Positions 29,514-41,221 of a stretch of DNA of 64,000 nt are shown here, in pieces. Source of the stretch: Geotrypetes seraphini (Eukaryota; Chordata; Amphibia; Gymnophiona; Dermophiidae); contig NC_047084.1 in NCBI RefSeq assembly GCF_902459505.1, positions 461,844,140 to 461,908,139 on the forward strand, written 5' to 3'. The position numbers and the translations under genes were made by a program. The notes beneath the pieces are model-generated. The model was not told the origin of the DNA. It saw nothing but the letters and a program-made list of their open reading frames with translations, and did no database searches. Positions within the stretch are counted from its first letter, which is position 1. Every line of letters begins with the position of its first letter.

Positions 29514-32500
29514 GTATTTTTTATAGAATGGCGCCTCCTGGCCACTGCTAACTCCATCCTCCCCAAAGATAGCAATCGGTTAACCCAGGTGGTATGAGAG
29601 GGGGCCTCAGCATTTTTCCAATGGTTGGCAATGAGGCATTTAGCTGCTGCCAACCCCCATCGAAGAAATTTAGTTTGCCAGGCATGCTCCCTGATATTAT
29701 ACAGTCCTAGAAGGCAGCTCAAAGGAGAAAGCATCACACATTCGCCCAAACACTCAGTTAAAGTATCAATCACCGCTTTCCAGAAGGATTTGAGGATCCC
29801 ACATCCCCACCAGATATGGAAAAAGGTCCCCACTTGGGAGCCACATCTCCAACATTGATCAGATGCTCGAGGGAACATTCTATGCAGGCGTTCTGGTGTA
29901 TAATACCACCTTGTAAGAACCTTATACGCATTTTCCTGAACCAAAGCACAGGAAGAAGCTTTATACACCTCCCTACATATTGCCTCCCAATCTTTAGCTG
30001 TTAACCTGACATCTAAGTCCCTCTCCCATTGCAAGCGAAACAAATAATTAGGAATTGAACTCCCCCTCCTATATTGATACAGCACAGATAATGATTTAGG
30101 CACCTTCTGAAGTAATATCCACAAATTCTCCATTGTTTCCCCTGTGAGTGGCAGTCCAGTTACCCAACCCTGAGCTTGCATAAAATGTCTTATTTGAAGA
30201 TAGGCAAAACAATCTCCTTAAGGTAAATCATATTTCTGTTGAAGTATATTAAAAGAGAGAATTCCATTCGGCCCAACCAAATCTCTAAATACTTTTATCC
30301 CCTTTTGAGACCAACAATGAAACCCTATTGTCGCGACCCACAGAGAATTGAGGTTCAGATATAATAGAAGCCAAGGAAGATACCACAGCCCCCCTCCCAA
30401 TTTAGAACGTATCTGGGTCCAAACCCTCGCCAAGTGTTGTACGAAAGGGTTAGGTATGCTCTGTATCCATGCTCGCCGGGGGCCAGAAGTCCACAGCCTA
30501 TATTTCAAAGGCTCCCTACCACTATATCTCTGTTCCAATTGTACTCCATTTTTGTGTTCCCCAAGTTCCCAATCCAGCACCAGCTTCAACTGAGCTGCTT
30601 GGTAATACCACACCAAATTAGGTAACCCTCTACCCCCCTCTTCCCGGGGAGCCCACAGCAAAGATTGGGATAATCGTGGGGATTTACGATGCCAGATAAA
30701 ATTACTGATTTCTCTACTCAAGCTTCTCAGTTCCCCTAAAGGAACCGATATAGGCAGAGTCTGAAACAAGAACAGCAATCTAGGAAGAACATTCATTTTA
30801 ATTATTGCTATTCTGCCCCACCATGACAGCCATAGGCCATTCCACCGCTGTAGGTCAGCCCTAATTCGTCTATAAATAGGCAAATAGTTCGTCTCATATA
30901 TCTTTCCTAAATCCGAAGGAATAAAAATACCCAAATATTTGATCCCACAACCAGCCCATCGAAAGGGAAAAGTGCCCCGTAACTCATCCTCCTCCCTCTT
31001 TGTCAAGGTCAAATTCAGGATTTCAGTTTTAGCCAAGTTTATTTTAAACCCCGAAATCTGTCCACAGGTATCAAATAGCTGCAGTAAATGGGGTATGGAT
31101 ATCCCTGGTTTTCCCACATATAGTAGGATATCGTCCGCAAACATCGCTATTCGATGTTCCTCCCCTTCAGTGACAAATCCAACCAACGCTAAATGGTTTC
31201 TGATGGCTAAAGCAAGTGGTTCAAGGTATACTGCAAACAACAATGGAGAGAGTGGACATCCCTGCCGAGTTCCCCTAAAGATGGAAAAAAAATCAGTATA
31301 AGATTGATTAATCCGCAAACATGCCTTCGGTGCGGCATAGAGAGCCCGGACCCAATCTCCAAACGGCCCTCCTAGTCCCATCCTTTCCATAACATCCCAT
31401 AAAAATCCCCATATAACCCGGTCAAATGCCTTCTCGGCATCAACCGATATTAAAACCGCCTTTTCCCTACCATTGCTTGCTTCCCAAAGTAAATTAAGGG
31501 TTCTCCTAATATTATCGTTCACCTGTCTCCGTTGTATAAACCCCGCTTGGTCTTGGTGAATCAGGGACGGCAAAACTTTCCCCAAACGTAAAGCTAGGAC
31601 CTTAGCCACAATTTTTGCATCTAAATTTAGCAATGATATGGGCCTATAAGACCCGCATAATAACGGATCTCTACCTGGTTTGGGTAATATGACCACCCCA
31701 GCCTCACCCATTGTAGGCGGCAATTGACCTCCAGTAGAGATTCCATTAGCCACCCGAACTAGGAGAGGCCCCAATTGTTCCGAAAACTGTTTATAATATC
31801 GACTAGTATACCCATCTAACCCTGGGGATTTACCATTCTTCAATCCCCCAATCACCCCCAAGACTTCAGAGAGTTGTATTGGTTCCCTTAAATATTCCTG
31901 ATCCTGTACTGTTAGCTGAGGTATCTGCAACGAATCCAGAAATCCAGCCTGCGCTCCAACGTCTAGAGGTCCTGGGTGTCCATAAAGCCCCGAATAGAAA
32001 TCCAGGAATTCACGTTGGATAGCAGAGTCCGTGACACGCAAGTCCCCCCCCCACTTCCCCCTTAATACCAGTAATAGTAGTCCTAGCTTGTTTAATACGA
32101 ATATATCTGGCTAATTGAGCGCTAGCCTTATTACTATGCTCATAAATGTTAAGGCGAAATCTCTCGCGCATACGCTCCATTTCCTCAACCTGAAGCTGAT
32201 ATAATTCATCCCGGACTCTTTGCAGCTGGACCAAAGTTCGGGGATCTCTCGTGTTCTGATGAGACATCTCCAACTGGAACAAGCTCGTTCTCAATTGAAG
32301 AAAGGTCCGGGCTCTCTGTTTCTTGAATCTAGCCCCCCCACTTTATAAATTCTCCTCGAACTATCGCTTTCATGGCATCCCACAAAGTAGCATCTGATAC
32401 CTCCCCCGTATCATTCAACTGCAAGTAATCTCTCATAGTATTTTCCACCGCATTAACCACCAGGGGGGAACTCAGCAGGGATTCATTAAGCTTCCAATAC

Positions 32501-33389
32501 GAACAGCCCCCCGAGTCTAACAGGCCCGTACAAGATAACCACACCGGTGCATGATCCGATACGTGCATCGGTTCTATCTCCGCTATCCGTAACCTCCCTG
32601 CTTGGTTCCTATGAATCCATACCCCATCTATTCTAGTATAAGTGTTCTGTGCATGGGAATAGAAGGTATATGATCTCTGAGCCCCATGGAGCAGTCGCCA
32701 TCCATCTACTAGGCCAAGCGTACCCATCAGGTCTCGGAATGCTGCAGCTGATTTTCTCATGGATCTACGCCCTCCCCCTGAATGATCTACCACAGGGTCT
32801 GGAGGTATATTAAAGTCTCCTCCCAGATATACCGCCCCTTGCGTAAAGGATTGCAAAGCCCCCTTCAATTTGCGATAGTAAACATCTTGTCTCACGTTAG
32901 GGCCATAAATGTTGATAATAGTCAAAGTGCGGCCCTGGAGCACACCCTTCACTGCTAAACACCTACCCTCTCTATCCCTATAGACTTGATCCACCTGTAA
33001 GCCCAGTCCCTTGCGTACTAGAATGGCCAATCCCCCAGCCCTTTTCGTAGCACCTTCCTCCTGATGGGTCCAGAGCATATCAAACTGTGGTCATTGGAGC
33101 AAAGATACATCCCTAGGTCTCAAATGCGTTTCTTGCAAAAGGCAAATGTCCCACTTCATACGATGTAGGTCACGAAAGACTATACTCCTCTTTCCCGGGC
33201 TATTAAGCCCATTTACATTCCAGGAGCCTATAATCAATTCTGGCTCTTTTCCATCTAACTGCCCAGTACCCGCGCTCCGCTGTCTGCTAAACCCCTTAGA
33301 GCCAATCCCCCCTCCCCCCTCCTATTAGCTGATTCTCCAAGTTTCGAATCAGCCATATGAGGAAAATGAGTCATATTGAAAAGGCCCAT

Positions 33390-33855
33390 AAATATCACCT
33401 TGTATTGCTTTACTTCCCTATTCAACCCCCCTAGTCCCCAGGCTTACATATATCACCCACACTCAAACAGACACTCCAGTCAAACCTGTAAAAGCAATTA
33501 TTCAGCATATATTGCACAAAACAGGAACATATAATCAATATAATAACCATTCCGTAATGATGAAGCAAAGGAATGCATCTAACAAAATAACAAAGGCAAT
33601 ATCAGCTACATTCCAAAGTTATAGAAAAGAAAATTCCCTCCGAACGTCCGGATCAGGTAACTGAAGTAGATGGTAGCCTATCCACAGTAGTATCCACCCT
33701 CTAACAGACACTCCTTTCAACCTATAGATATAATTAACCAGCAAATGGTACATAAACCAATGCGATAACCCTTCCTTAATGATTAAGCAAATAAATTGCA
33801 ACCAGCATAATAACAATAGCACTGTCCATTGCATTCTACAAATATAGGGGTCAAA
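33390..33855 (-). repeat. Tandem duplication within L1 inter-ORF DNA
   Basis: Two imperfect copies of about 240 bp, each containing (minus strand) a ggagtgtctgtt-G-rich word and a ggttat...attg stretch, lie next to each other between the 5' truncation point and ORF2. Similar duplicated units may be regulatory in LINE 5' regions; here that is inference. Confidence 0.45.
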
Positions 33856-33874
33856 GTTTCAGTTCACTACTCTA

Positions 33875-34902
33875 ACTATTAGACTACTCCTCCACTCCTT
33901 CTCCCCCACCTCATCTCCAGCCATTCCCTCCCCTCCTTTGGTAGATTCAGACCTGCAGACAAGAGCAGCAACAAGAGAGAAAATGGGGATGTGGAGCTGG
34001 GTATGTTCTCACAGGCCTCACATAATTACATGTTAAGCACAATAGGTCTCTTTGTTTCCTTCCTTCTTGAGCCTCTTACACTGTCCTTTTATTTGAGTCG
34101 AATTTAAACCACTGTCAGCACATGAACAATTTTTGGTCCCCTTTTTGGTATGGGTCCCCAAAGCCACCCCATTTCCTCATGTATATATTTGGCATTGCCA
34201 GGACTAAAACAAAATAATTAAAAGATCTAATGCCTGCTACGGTATATTTGGACGATCTACAAAAGGTTTATATATATAAAAAATATAACAGTAAAAGAAT
34301 ATACAATAAGATGACACATTTTTTATAGGTCTAACTTAATAAAGTTGTGATCCCCCAGGAGAATGTCTGAAAAAGAGAAGAAGGCAGGAGATTCTTCTGG
34401 GAGTCACTGAGTGTATGTAACTTGTATGTATATAGTGAGTTTAAGTGAGTGGAGTTGGAGGATCCTGGCCTGAGGGAGGGAGAAGTAGTGAATAAAAGGG
34501 AGGTGTGGGGCTTTTGGTTATCCAGAGCCAGAGCTCAAATACTGAGAGACTCCTGGTGCTTTCAGCAGCCTATAGGATGGGAGTCCGAGTGGGTTTTCCT
34601 AAGACAGCAAACAGTACAGTGTTTCAGATTGGCAGGAAGATATGTGGGCCTGGGCTGAGGAAAGAGGGGAGACCCAGAGTGTCTCACTGCGAGTAAAGCA
34701 GGAATTGTGTGAAGAGATTTGGAAACACAGAAAGGTATTATTATAAAAGATTTGTGAACTGGAATGTGACTGAAATTTGGATTTACATACCCTCCTTGTA
34801 AATCGTTTTAAAAGCTGGAACTGCAAATCAGATCTTCAAGTAAAGTTCGTTATCAATTTTTAATCAGTCTCAGGTTGATTTATTTCAGTTAAAGACTTCC
34901 TC
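33875..34902. other. No recognisable gene
   Basis: Interior of the pre-insertion DNA: a C/T-rich start (33885-33940), AT-rich middle (34240-34330) and a mixed end. Short frames near 34449-34700 show no family similarity that I recognise. Confidence 0.4.
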
Positions 34903-35010
34903 CCCTCCTCCTTTTACTAAGCCATGGTAGAGGTTTCTACCGTGGCCAGGAACGCTAAGTGCTCCAACGCTGCTCTGATGCTCACAGAATTCCTATGAAT
35001 GTTAGAGCGT
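34903..35010. mobile_element. Foldback MITE, partial
   Basis: cctccttttactaagccatg then gtagaggtttctaccgtgg: the left arm and inner part of the TTTTACTAAG foldback family. The right arm is not recognised, so it is truncated or diverged. Confidence 0.45.
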
Positions 35011-35174
35011 GTTGCGCCCCAGGCAGCAATACAAACCTCTAGTGCCTTTGTGATGTGATTGGACCTTAGGGAAAGTTAACCTTTGTCCTGCACCCATCTT
35101 GAAAAACTGGTGTAAGACCAGGGTTACAAAGTTAATGACTTGTTTTTGGAGATTAAAATCTCCTTCCTCTAGTC

Positions 35175-35955
35175 CAGGGGTTCCCAACCACTAGCCCAAG
35201 GAATATTACTGGGTCGTGGACTGTGTTGAACTGGGCCACACAGAAAGAATACATTTCTTTATTCACATTAATTTGCAACATAGGCATTGGAAGGGGGGGC
35301 ATGGCACCCCCAAAGTTGGTGGGATCATCATCTGGAGCAGGGGTGGTCCTACCTTAATTTGCAGCCCAAAGGACATTGCTGGAGGCAGCCAATCTCATAC
35401 GCTACCCTGCTACTGGCATCTTCTCACTACTGCGGCCCATCCTCTCTGAAGTAACTTCCATTTCATCAGAGGAGGGCCCCTGTAGATAAGAGATGCCAGT
35501 GCCGTGGCTGCTGCCGGTGACATCCTTTGGACCGCAAATGAAGATAGATCGTGGGACGGGGTAGAAGAGAGCAGGGGCAGAGAGCGCGCGAGACAGAGAT
35601 GGAGAGATGGACTGGGGGGGGTGGGAAGGAGGGAAAAATGTCACAATCGAGGGAAGGGGGTGGGGAGAGAGAGAGCAGGAGGCAGAAAATGTTGGACTCA
35701 TGGAGAGATGTTAGATGGGCTCCCACTGATTCTGCATTATGGTAAGTTGTATTATATTACAGTATAATAATAGCAGAAATAAAGTGCATAATATAAGATG
35801 TAATAATTACATTTACATTATGTATGTGATAATTCAATTATATATTATGCACTTTATTTATTATGTACTTGAATCCCTCCCCCCACCCCCTGGTCTGTGG
35901 AAAAATTGTCTTGCATGAAACCGGTCCATGGTGCAAAAAAGGTTGGGGACCACTG
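35175..35955. mobile_element. hAT-type non-autonomous element (CAGGGGTTCCCAACC ends)
   Basis: TIRs CAGGGGTTCCCAACC and GGTTGGGGACCACTG are flanked by CTCTAGTC (35167-35174) and CTGTATTC (35956-35963), 6 of 8 matching. The middle has a purine-rich tract (35540-35700) and an AT-rich inverted pair around gcactttatt (35770-35860). No transposase. Confidence 0.75.
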
Positions 35956-35991
35956 CTGTATTCAGAACAGCTTGAACAAAGTCGATACTAA

Positions 35992-36144
35992 CCCCCCTTT
36001 TTTATGAAGCCACATTAGGGGTTTTATCACCGGCCACGGAGGTAAAAGTTCTGATGCTCATAGGAATTATATGAGCGTTGGAGCTTTTACTGCAGTAGCT
36101 GGCAATAAAAAAAACAAACTAATGTGGCTTCATAAAAGGGGGGG
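35992..36144. mobile_element. Foldback MITE with TAA flanks, Harbinger-like
   Basis: A 153-bp unit with arms CCCCCCTTTTTTTATGAAGC and its complement is flanked on both sides by TAA (35989-35991, 36145-36147). The 3-bp TWA-type duplication is typical of PIF/Harbinger elements. Non-coding. Confidence 0.7.
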
Positions 36145-36149
36145 TAAAT

Positions 36150-36845
36150 GAAGTAAATCATAAAATCATTCCAAAGATATTCGTACTGTCCTGACTGGAA
36201 GAAGGAGGTGAAAGCTAGTAATATATTAAGTTAGTCTAATAAAGAGATAATCAGTAAATATACCTTTTGGGGGGTTAATTTTTATTTATAAGCCTTTAAG
36301 TTGAACTAACATGACACAAAGTTTGCAAGAGAAATACCAGAAACCTTCTGAAAAGTAGGAGCCCTATAGATAAATCCGGAAAAATTCACAAATTATGAGC
36401 TTCCATTTAATACCACAAATTTCCAATACAAATTTCTCCTTTTCCCTAAATAATCATGAACGCACCATTCTAGACTACCTATAGCCTAGACTGACACTAG
36501 ATGCATTCGGAAGCTTACAAAAAGTAAGTCATCAAAAATCGGAACGAGAAGAATCCCCCCCCCCACCCCCCAAGAAACCAGATTCAGCATTCAGTGCACC
36601 ACTGAAGAAACTGGCATGCAGAGAGATGACAGGTGCACATTTCGCCAAGCTGCCAAATCTAGGATTTGCCATGGAAAAAATCCTGGGTGAAAGAGGGGAA
36701 GCAGCAAAATCTACTGTGCTACCAGGCCACAAACCGAGCGGCACCTGAAGCCAGGAAACATCTTCGGCGTTTGTGGATTTGGGGTTGGTTTGTTTTTTTT
36801 TCCTTGGGTAAATCCTGCCGTTTCGTGCAACACATGCTCGAACTG
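36150..36845. other. No recognisable element; upstream of CpG island
   Basis: Mixed, unique-looking sequence with a C-run at 36558-36570. No TIR, SINE or LINE signature was recognised, which suits a gene-proximal location. Confidence 0.35.
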
Positions 36846-36900
36846 CGAGGCCAATAAAGTTTCTTGAATTGAAGCACAGTGTTGCACAGGGGGGCGGAAC
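36846..36900 (+). promoter_or_regulatory. Candidate core promoter (CCAAT and GC boxes)
   Basis: A CCAAT box (gaggccaataaag, about 36850) lies about 45 bp before a GC box (ggggcggaac, about 36891), at the edge of the only strong CpG island in the window. Spacing suits a TATA-less vertebrate promoter starting near 36900. This is inference from motifs alone. Confidence 0.35.
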
Positions 36901-37150
36901 AGAAGCGGCGCGAGGTGAGCCGGTGTCGTCGCGCGCCGACTACTGCAGCGGGGATCGGGCTCTGCGACGCTGATCGTGGGGCTGGGGGGGAGGGAGCCTC
37001 GGGCCGTCACACCCCCTCCTCCTCCTCCTCCTCGCTGGAGAACTGTGGCCAGCGACGGTGCCGGAAGCAGCAGAGGTGAGTCCCTTACTGTGTGCATCTT
37101 TACCGGGGGGTCGATCCAGTTGGGAGAGGCTGGGATAGAAAGCGTGGGCT
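36890..37150. other. CpG island
   Basis: About 260 bp with high GC and many CpGs (for example gtcgtcgcgcgccgac and gcgacggtgccgg), in contrast to the AT-rich flanks. It includes a (CCT)n run at 37015-37033. Vertebrate CpG islands usually mark gene promoters, and no transposon ends flank it. Confidence 0.6.
36900..37075 (+). other. Candidate non-coding first exon of a host gene
   Basis: The island ends in a near-consensus 5' splice donor, CAGAG|GTGAGT (GT at 37076), preceded by GA/GC-rich exon-like sequence with no ATG. Another donor-like GAG|GTGAGC lies at about 36914. This fits an untranslated first exon with the coding exons beyond the window. No acceptor or coding exon could be identified downstream. 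The gene is unknown. Confidence 0.3.
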
Positions 37151-38170
37151 TCGAACGGACCTGATGCTGTCACGGCAGGGTTGGCTCAGGTTGGGATTCT
37201 CATCCGGTCTCTCTTCTGTCGCCACTTTCACTCGTGTCTGTCTCTGTGGCAGGCTTTGTTGTCCTAGCCCTTATCACTTCTTGCTCTGGCTCTTGGTCCC
37301 TTCAGGATTTTGGAAATGTTCCTGGCTTGCTGCTGTTTCCTTCTGTTGCTAAAATCATCCACGCAGCGATAAAAGGAAAGAAAGAAAGAAAAAAAAAAGA
37401 CTTGCCCGGCATAGAAGAAAAGGAAAAGAGAATTCCCGGGCTTTGCGATGCTCACAGTAGTCTCTCTGCTCAGGTTGCGTTTCTGGCCTGGTAGCAGGAT
37501 ACCTACCATCTATTTTGCTGTTGGGTTTCCTCCCCCTCCCCGAGATTGTATGGACTTCATTCATTTGTGCGAAGTATTTTATTTCCCCTCAGGGAACTGC
37601 GCATCGTTTCTGTGTTCGCAGTTTTGGTTCTTAAATTGTTGCGCCGGATGCAGCCTGACTCTGCTTTCGTGGGGTTTCCAGTTAAGGTTTTATTTTTCTA
37701 TGTGCGCGTATTTGATGGGGTTCAGTTTGTTGTTTTGCATGTACGACCCCGGTCTGGTATTCTGCTAACGTGTAGCTCTAGACAACTGGCTCTCAATCGG
37801 AAGGGTGTTGGTGTTCTAGGGCCCAGTGTGAGCTTTGCAGTGTTGCCTTTCCCTAGGTAGAGTTGGTGCTGTTTTCCCAGCTGCCAGCTCTCTACCTCTG
37901 TTGTCAGGTTTGCCTGCTGTGTTACCTCAGTTTTCAATCTCACAGTCCCTAGTCTGGGCAGCTGAGAGGAGAGACTGGTGATGAGGAGGCTGACAGCTTG
38001 TCTGATACTGTGGGAGCCCATCTTTCAACAGCGGCCATGGAGCTGGTGTCTATGAGGGTAGCAGACCTGGTATGGCAGCTTTTTTGAATAGATGCTGTGT
38101 GTGTTGTTTTTTTTTAAAGAGTTTTGTACTTCACAAAGTGCCTGGCTGTGGAAAGCATTTGTATTGCTGA
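37085..38170. other. Possible intron; no element recognised
   Basis: About 1.1 kb without TIR, SINE or LINE signature apart from a short AAAG-rich run at 37376-37400. T-rich with scattered short frames. If the CpG island is a promoter on the plus strand, this is the start of intron 1. Confidence 0.3.
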
Positions 38171-38179
38171 TATTGAGAT

Positions 38180-38436
38180 TAGAGAATGACACGGGGACAA
38201 ATTTTTCCCCGTCCCCATGGGAACTCATTTTCCCATCCGGTCCCAGAGAGTTCTTTTTCTGTCCCTGTCTCATTCCTGCACGCTCTGTCCTCATCTGCAA
38301 AAGCCTCAAACACTTTACAATCATATGCTTTGAAGGCTAGTGTAGTTAAGGCAGAGCTTACAGGAATGGGGCAAGGACAGGGAAAGTGACAAAACTCGCG
38401 GGGATGGGGAAAAATTTGACCCCGTGTCATTCTCTA
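38180..38436. mobile_element. hAT-type MITE (TAGAGAATGACAC ends)
   Basis: A 257-bp unit with TIRs TAGAGAATGACACGGGG and CCCCGTGTCATTCTCTA has a perfect 8-bp duplication, ATTGAGAT (38172-38179 and 38437-38444). The exact duplication makes this the reference copy of the family. Confidence 0.87.
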
Positions 38437-38650
38437 ATTGAGATGGCACCAGAATTTTGATATAGGGCAGTGGTCTTCACTGATTTTTGAGCAGGGCCCA
38501 CCCGGGATTGCAATAGTGCTGGCCAGCGTGTGTCAGCAACATCCATCCTCGCCAGCTTACATCTCTCTTAAAAGCAAACCTATACCAAGCCTTACACCAC
38601 AATTCTACCAAGTGTTTCCCACCCTACGCCTGTGTACCACCAGTCTATAC

Positions 38651-39002
38651 CATTGGCGTAGTAAGGGGGAGTCATGGTGGGGGTGCCAGAATCCCTCCTC
38701 CTCTTCGCCCCCTCGCCTCTTCCCATTCCTCTCCTCCATGCGCTCTCCCCCCTTCCCTTTCCCCGTACCTCTAGTTGAAGTTGGTCAACAACGCACACCT
38801 CGCAATCCCGTTGGCTGTCCCACTGATGTTACTTCTAGGTGCCACGCATAGGAAGTGACGTCGGAGGGAGAGCCAACGGGGTCGTGAGGTGCGCGTTGTT
38901 GACCGCCGTGAGCAGCTAGAGGTATGGGGAAGGGAGGGGGCGTGCGCAGCAGGTGGGAGTACGGAAACGAGGGCGGGGCGCATCTCACCCTTGCTACACC
39001 AC
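38651..39002. mobile_element. hAT-type MITE (CATTGGCGTAGTAAGGG ends)
   Basis: The ends cattggcgtagtaagggg and ccttgctacaccactac match the family at 43022. The central inverted block (tgatgttacttctaggtgcc against gcataggaagtgacgtcgga) occurs as in relatives. No clear flanking duplication was found. Confidence 0.6.
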
Positions 39003-39240
39003 TACTCTCTGACTCAGTTACTCTCAATCTCCAACTTATAATAAAATCAAAAGTATATTTTAATAAATGTTTTTGTTTTTTGTTTTTTTATTCTAATAAA
39101 AATGTAACAGGGTACCAGAATAAAAATGCTGACAAAAAAAGAACTACAAAATAATCAATAGTTGCAAACATTTCAGCTAAATTAATGAACTACAAAGTAC
39201 ATCAAGAATCAAAATGCCAGAAGCTTTTGTCTGTCTTTTA
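39003..39240. other. AT-rich, unassigned
   Basis: T-runs and repeated taataaa / aataaaaatg words (39058-39125). Possibly the tail of an old retroelement, but nothing diagnostic was seen. Confidence 0.35.
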
Positions 39241-39600
39241 CAGTTGTGCTCATAAGTTTATATACTCCTGGCAGAACTTGTGTGTATCATTTGTGGAAAA
39301 TGAGTGATCCTACAGAACACCATTTAATTTAGGAATATTGGTCAGGTGACACTTTTTTTTTATCATGAACAGGAAACCATGTTCTTGCAAAGATCATCTT
39401 TGCTGCAAGATATAGAGCTAGAATCAACCACGTTAATAAGCTTGGGGCACACTGTTAGACATATCAAAGAGAACCTCCAGAGAGAAAAAGGGTGAATAAA
39501 ATTACCATAAAAGTAGCAAAAATGCCCATAACTGTTTGACAGCTTTGATTTCGGTGAACTACGGCAAATAGGTAATTTTTATTCAAAGAGCATTCACGCG
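39241..39600 (+). mobile_element. Tc1/mariner-like element, 5' part
   Basis: Starts TACAGTTGTGCTCATAAGTT, followed by tatactcctggcagaa, the terminal wording of Tc1-like elements, preceded by a TA. The downstream sequence decays and no transposase frame or matching right end was found, so this is a fragment of uncertain right boundary. Confidence 0.5.
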
Positions 39601-40780
39601 CACCTCACACGATTAACAGGCCACCTTCAATGAGTATAAATGCCCACAATGCTGCAAATGAAACTTCAAACAGTCAAAGAGGATCCATTAACTCGCCACG
39701 TGCATAGCTCCAAAAGTACTCTGCGTGAGAAAATGGAAATGGCAGCGTCAACTGCTCTTATAAAGATAAAAAAAACACACCTGGCTTGGATGTTGTTTTT
39801 GGTCTGGGCAGATCTTTTCCTCCAAATAAGGGAGCCTGCTTGGGCAGTACAACCTGCAAAGCTGCTGTGGGAAAATAACAGCCCTGGGGAGAGAGATTGC
39901 CCTGGGAATGCTGCCTGCCTACCGAACTTAGCCGCGGGGTTGGGGGAGAGAGACGACTGCGAAGCTGCCTGCTGCCAAGGGAGGACGAGATGAGTCCGTC
40001 TGAGCAGCCAAACTCTGGCCTGACTCGGCAAAAACAAAGAGCCACTTGCTGCCACCAAAGACTGCACTTGTGGGGGTGGGGCTGAGGCCAGTGGCTCACT
40101 GCGGCTGTGCAGGACTCCAATCAGATTGGCCAGTCCTCGTTGACATCATTGCAATGCATCAGCACACCGGCGGACCCCCTTGAAGTTTTCAGCCCGAGAC
40201 ACAGCCTACCCTTTAATCCAGCCCCGACGGCACAAACCGCCAAAGAGGTCTCCGTGGGCCTTGCAAAGAAGACCACTGGTATAGAGGGATAGGTGAGTGG
40301 GATGGAGCACTGACTAGCTCTTCACAACTCTAGGGAGTTTTTATCCAGTGGAGAGGAGGACTAGCATACTTTCCCTTTGAATTCCAGTGTAGTCTGCACA
40401 GAATACATTGCACACGTGTACGATTATAAAATCATCCCCTTAAAATACTGAATTCACAGATAGTGATAAAATCTGGAATAAGTAATTTATTTGTAGAATA
40501 GAAAAAAATACATTGTCTTAATAGAAGCAAATAGGAAAATAAAAGCAAACATGGGTAGAACAGCATTTTTTACCAGTTCTATAACTGGACGCCTGCATTT
40601 ATACTCCCTTATGCATGTAAATATACAGAATATTAGCAGTACACTTGTGTATGTAATTTCTTCTCTTTTTTGCAAGATGTGCCCAGTACTCGATTACGTG
40701 ATGATACACATATACCCAGTCATTTTTACTGCAGATTTTCTGTGATTGGGGCTTTTAAAGAAGTTGTAAATTTTGTGAAT
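39601..40780. other. No recognisable gene
   Basis: Contains frames of 117 and 133 codons on opposite strands (39640-40067) without recognised family similarity, plus AT-rich DNA from 40390. It may include more of the Tc1-like element. No exon structure could be supported. Confidence 0.35.
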
Positions 40781-40784
40781 CTGT

Positions 40785-40880
40785 CTGATTAGTCTACATT
40801 GTGAATTTTATCTATGTTTTTATTTTGTGAGCCACTTAGTTAATAAGTGAGCTGTAAATTAAAAAAATAAATAAATAAGT
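40785..40880 (+). mobile_element. L2/SINE-like 3' tail
   Basis: attttgtgagccacttagtt then aaataaataaataag is the 3'-terminal pattern shared by L2-type LINEs and their SINEs. Only the tail is recognised. Confidence 0.4.
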
Positions 40881-41221
40881 GCTAGCAAAGGGGAGAATTC
40901 AGTAAAGGTCGTCCAAAGTTATGAATAGAGATGATGTGTACTAAGCACACTGTTGCCTTTATAGAATACTAGCTTAAGTCCGCATTCTCCTGCTAATCTA
41001 GATTCTCTGAGCCAGGCCAGTTTTATGCTACCAAGGAAGTTCCTGCTGCAATGGTCGATAGCCTCATAGGTTGACCTGATCAATTATTTACCACATTCCT
41101 CCACATAAGTAAACTACTATAATATTGTCACTCTCACATTGAGGAAAAGCTTCTGGAAAAGGCTTTTACGTTCACAGAAACTCATGCACATTCTGCACTA
41201 TGCAGAGCTTAGCATAGCACC
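40881..41221. other. No recognisable feature
   Basis: Unique-looking sequence with no coding, TIR or SINE signals. It resembles in wording (tatagaatactagc) the AT-rich TIR family at 26041, but only weakly. Confidence 0.3.

Larger units (their letters stand above)
27668..33260 (-). pseudogene. L1 ORF2 (endonuclease-RT), lightly broken
   Basis: Read from about 33250: SWNVNGLNSPGKR and LLQETHL of the endonuclease, an in-frame TGA near 33093, then GGLAILVRKGL, NIYGPN, LGGDFNIP and VSDHAPVW. Two frameshifts lie in G-runs (near 32335 and 32048). The RT follows: SYRPISLLN, SVDAEKAFDRV, TRQGCPLSPLLF and an intact FADD (about 31126-31137), then GGRGLPNL. One in-frame TAA occurs at about 30218, then the frame continues to the CWRCG...H...C zinc-type motif (about 29850). 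The last codons lie beyond the nested L2 (FHTWSKVENLLDTL, stop at 27668). With only about four small lesions plus the insertion, it decayed recently. Confidence 0.9.
27376..33858 (-). mobile_element. L1-type LINE, 5'-truncated, with nested L2
   Basis: A minus-strand L1 is bounded by a 16-bp target duplication, TCAGTTCACTACTCTA (27360-27375 and 33859-33874). Removing the nested L2 (27727-29513) leaves about 4.7 kb. That comprises a partial inter-ORF region (33858 to about 33260), ORF2, and a 3' UTR ending with an AATAAAAATT signal at the 27376 side. ORF1 is absent, so it was truncated within the inter-ORF region on insertion. The matching duplication shows moderate age. It is a different subfamily from the 18-23 kb copy. 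Confidence 0.92.

Noticed and set aside
36879-37173. Short GC-rich frames in the CpG island as coding sequence
   Set aside because: They begin at non-AUG codons or run antisense and have no domain. A non-coding first exon is the better reading.
39640-40120. Frames of 117-133 codons on both strands as host exons
   Set aside because: No recognised domain and no convincing splice sites. They overlap each other on opposite strands next to a Tc1-like fragment.
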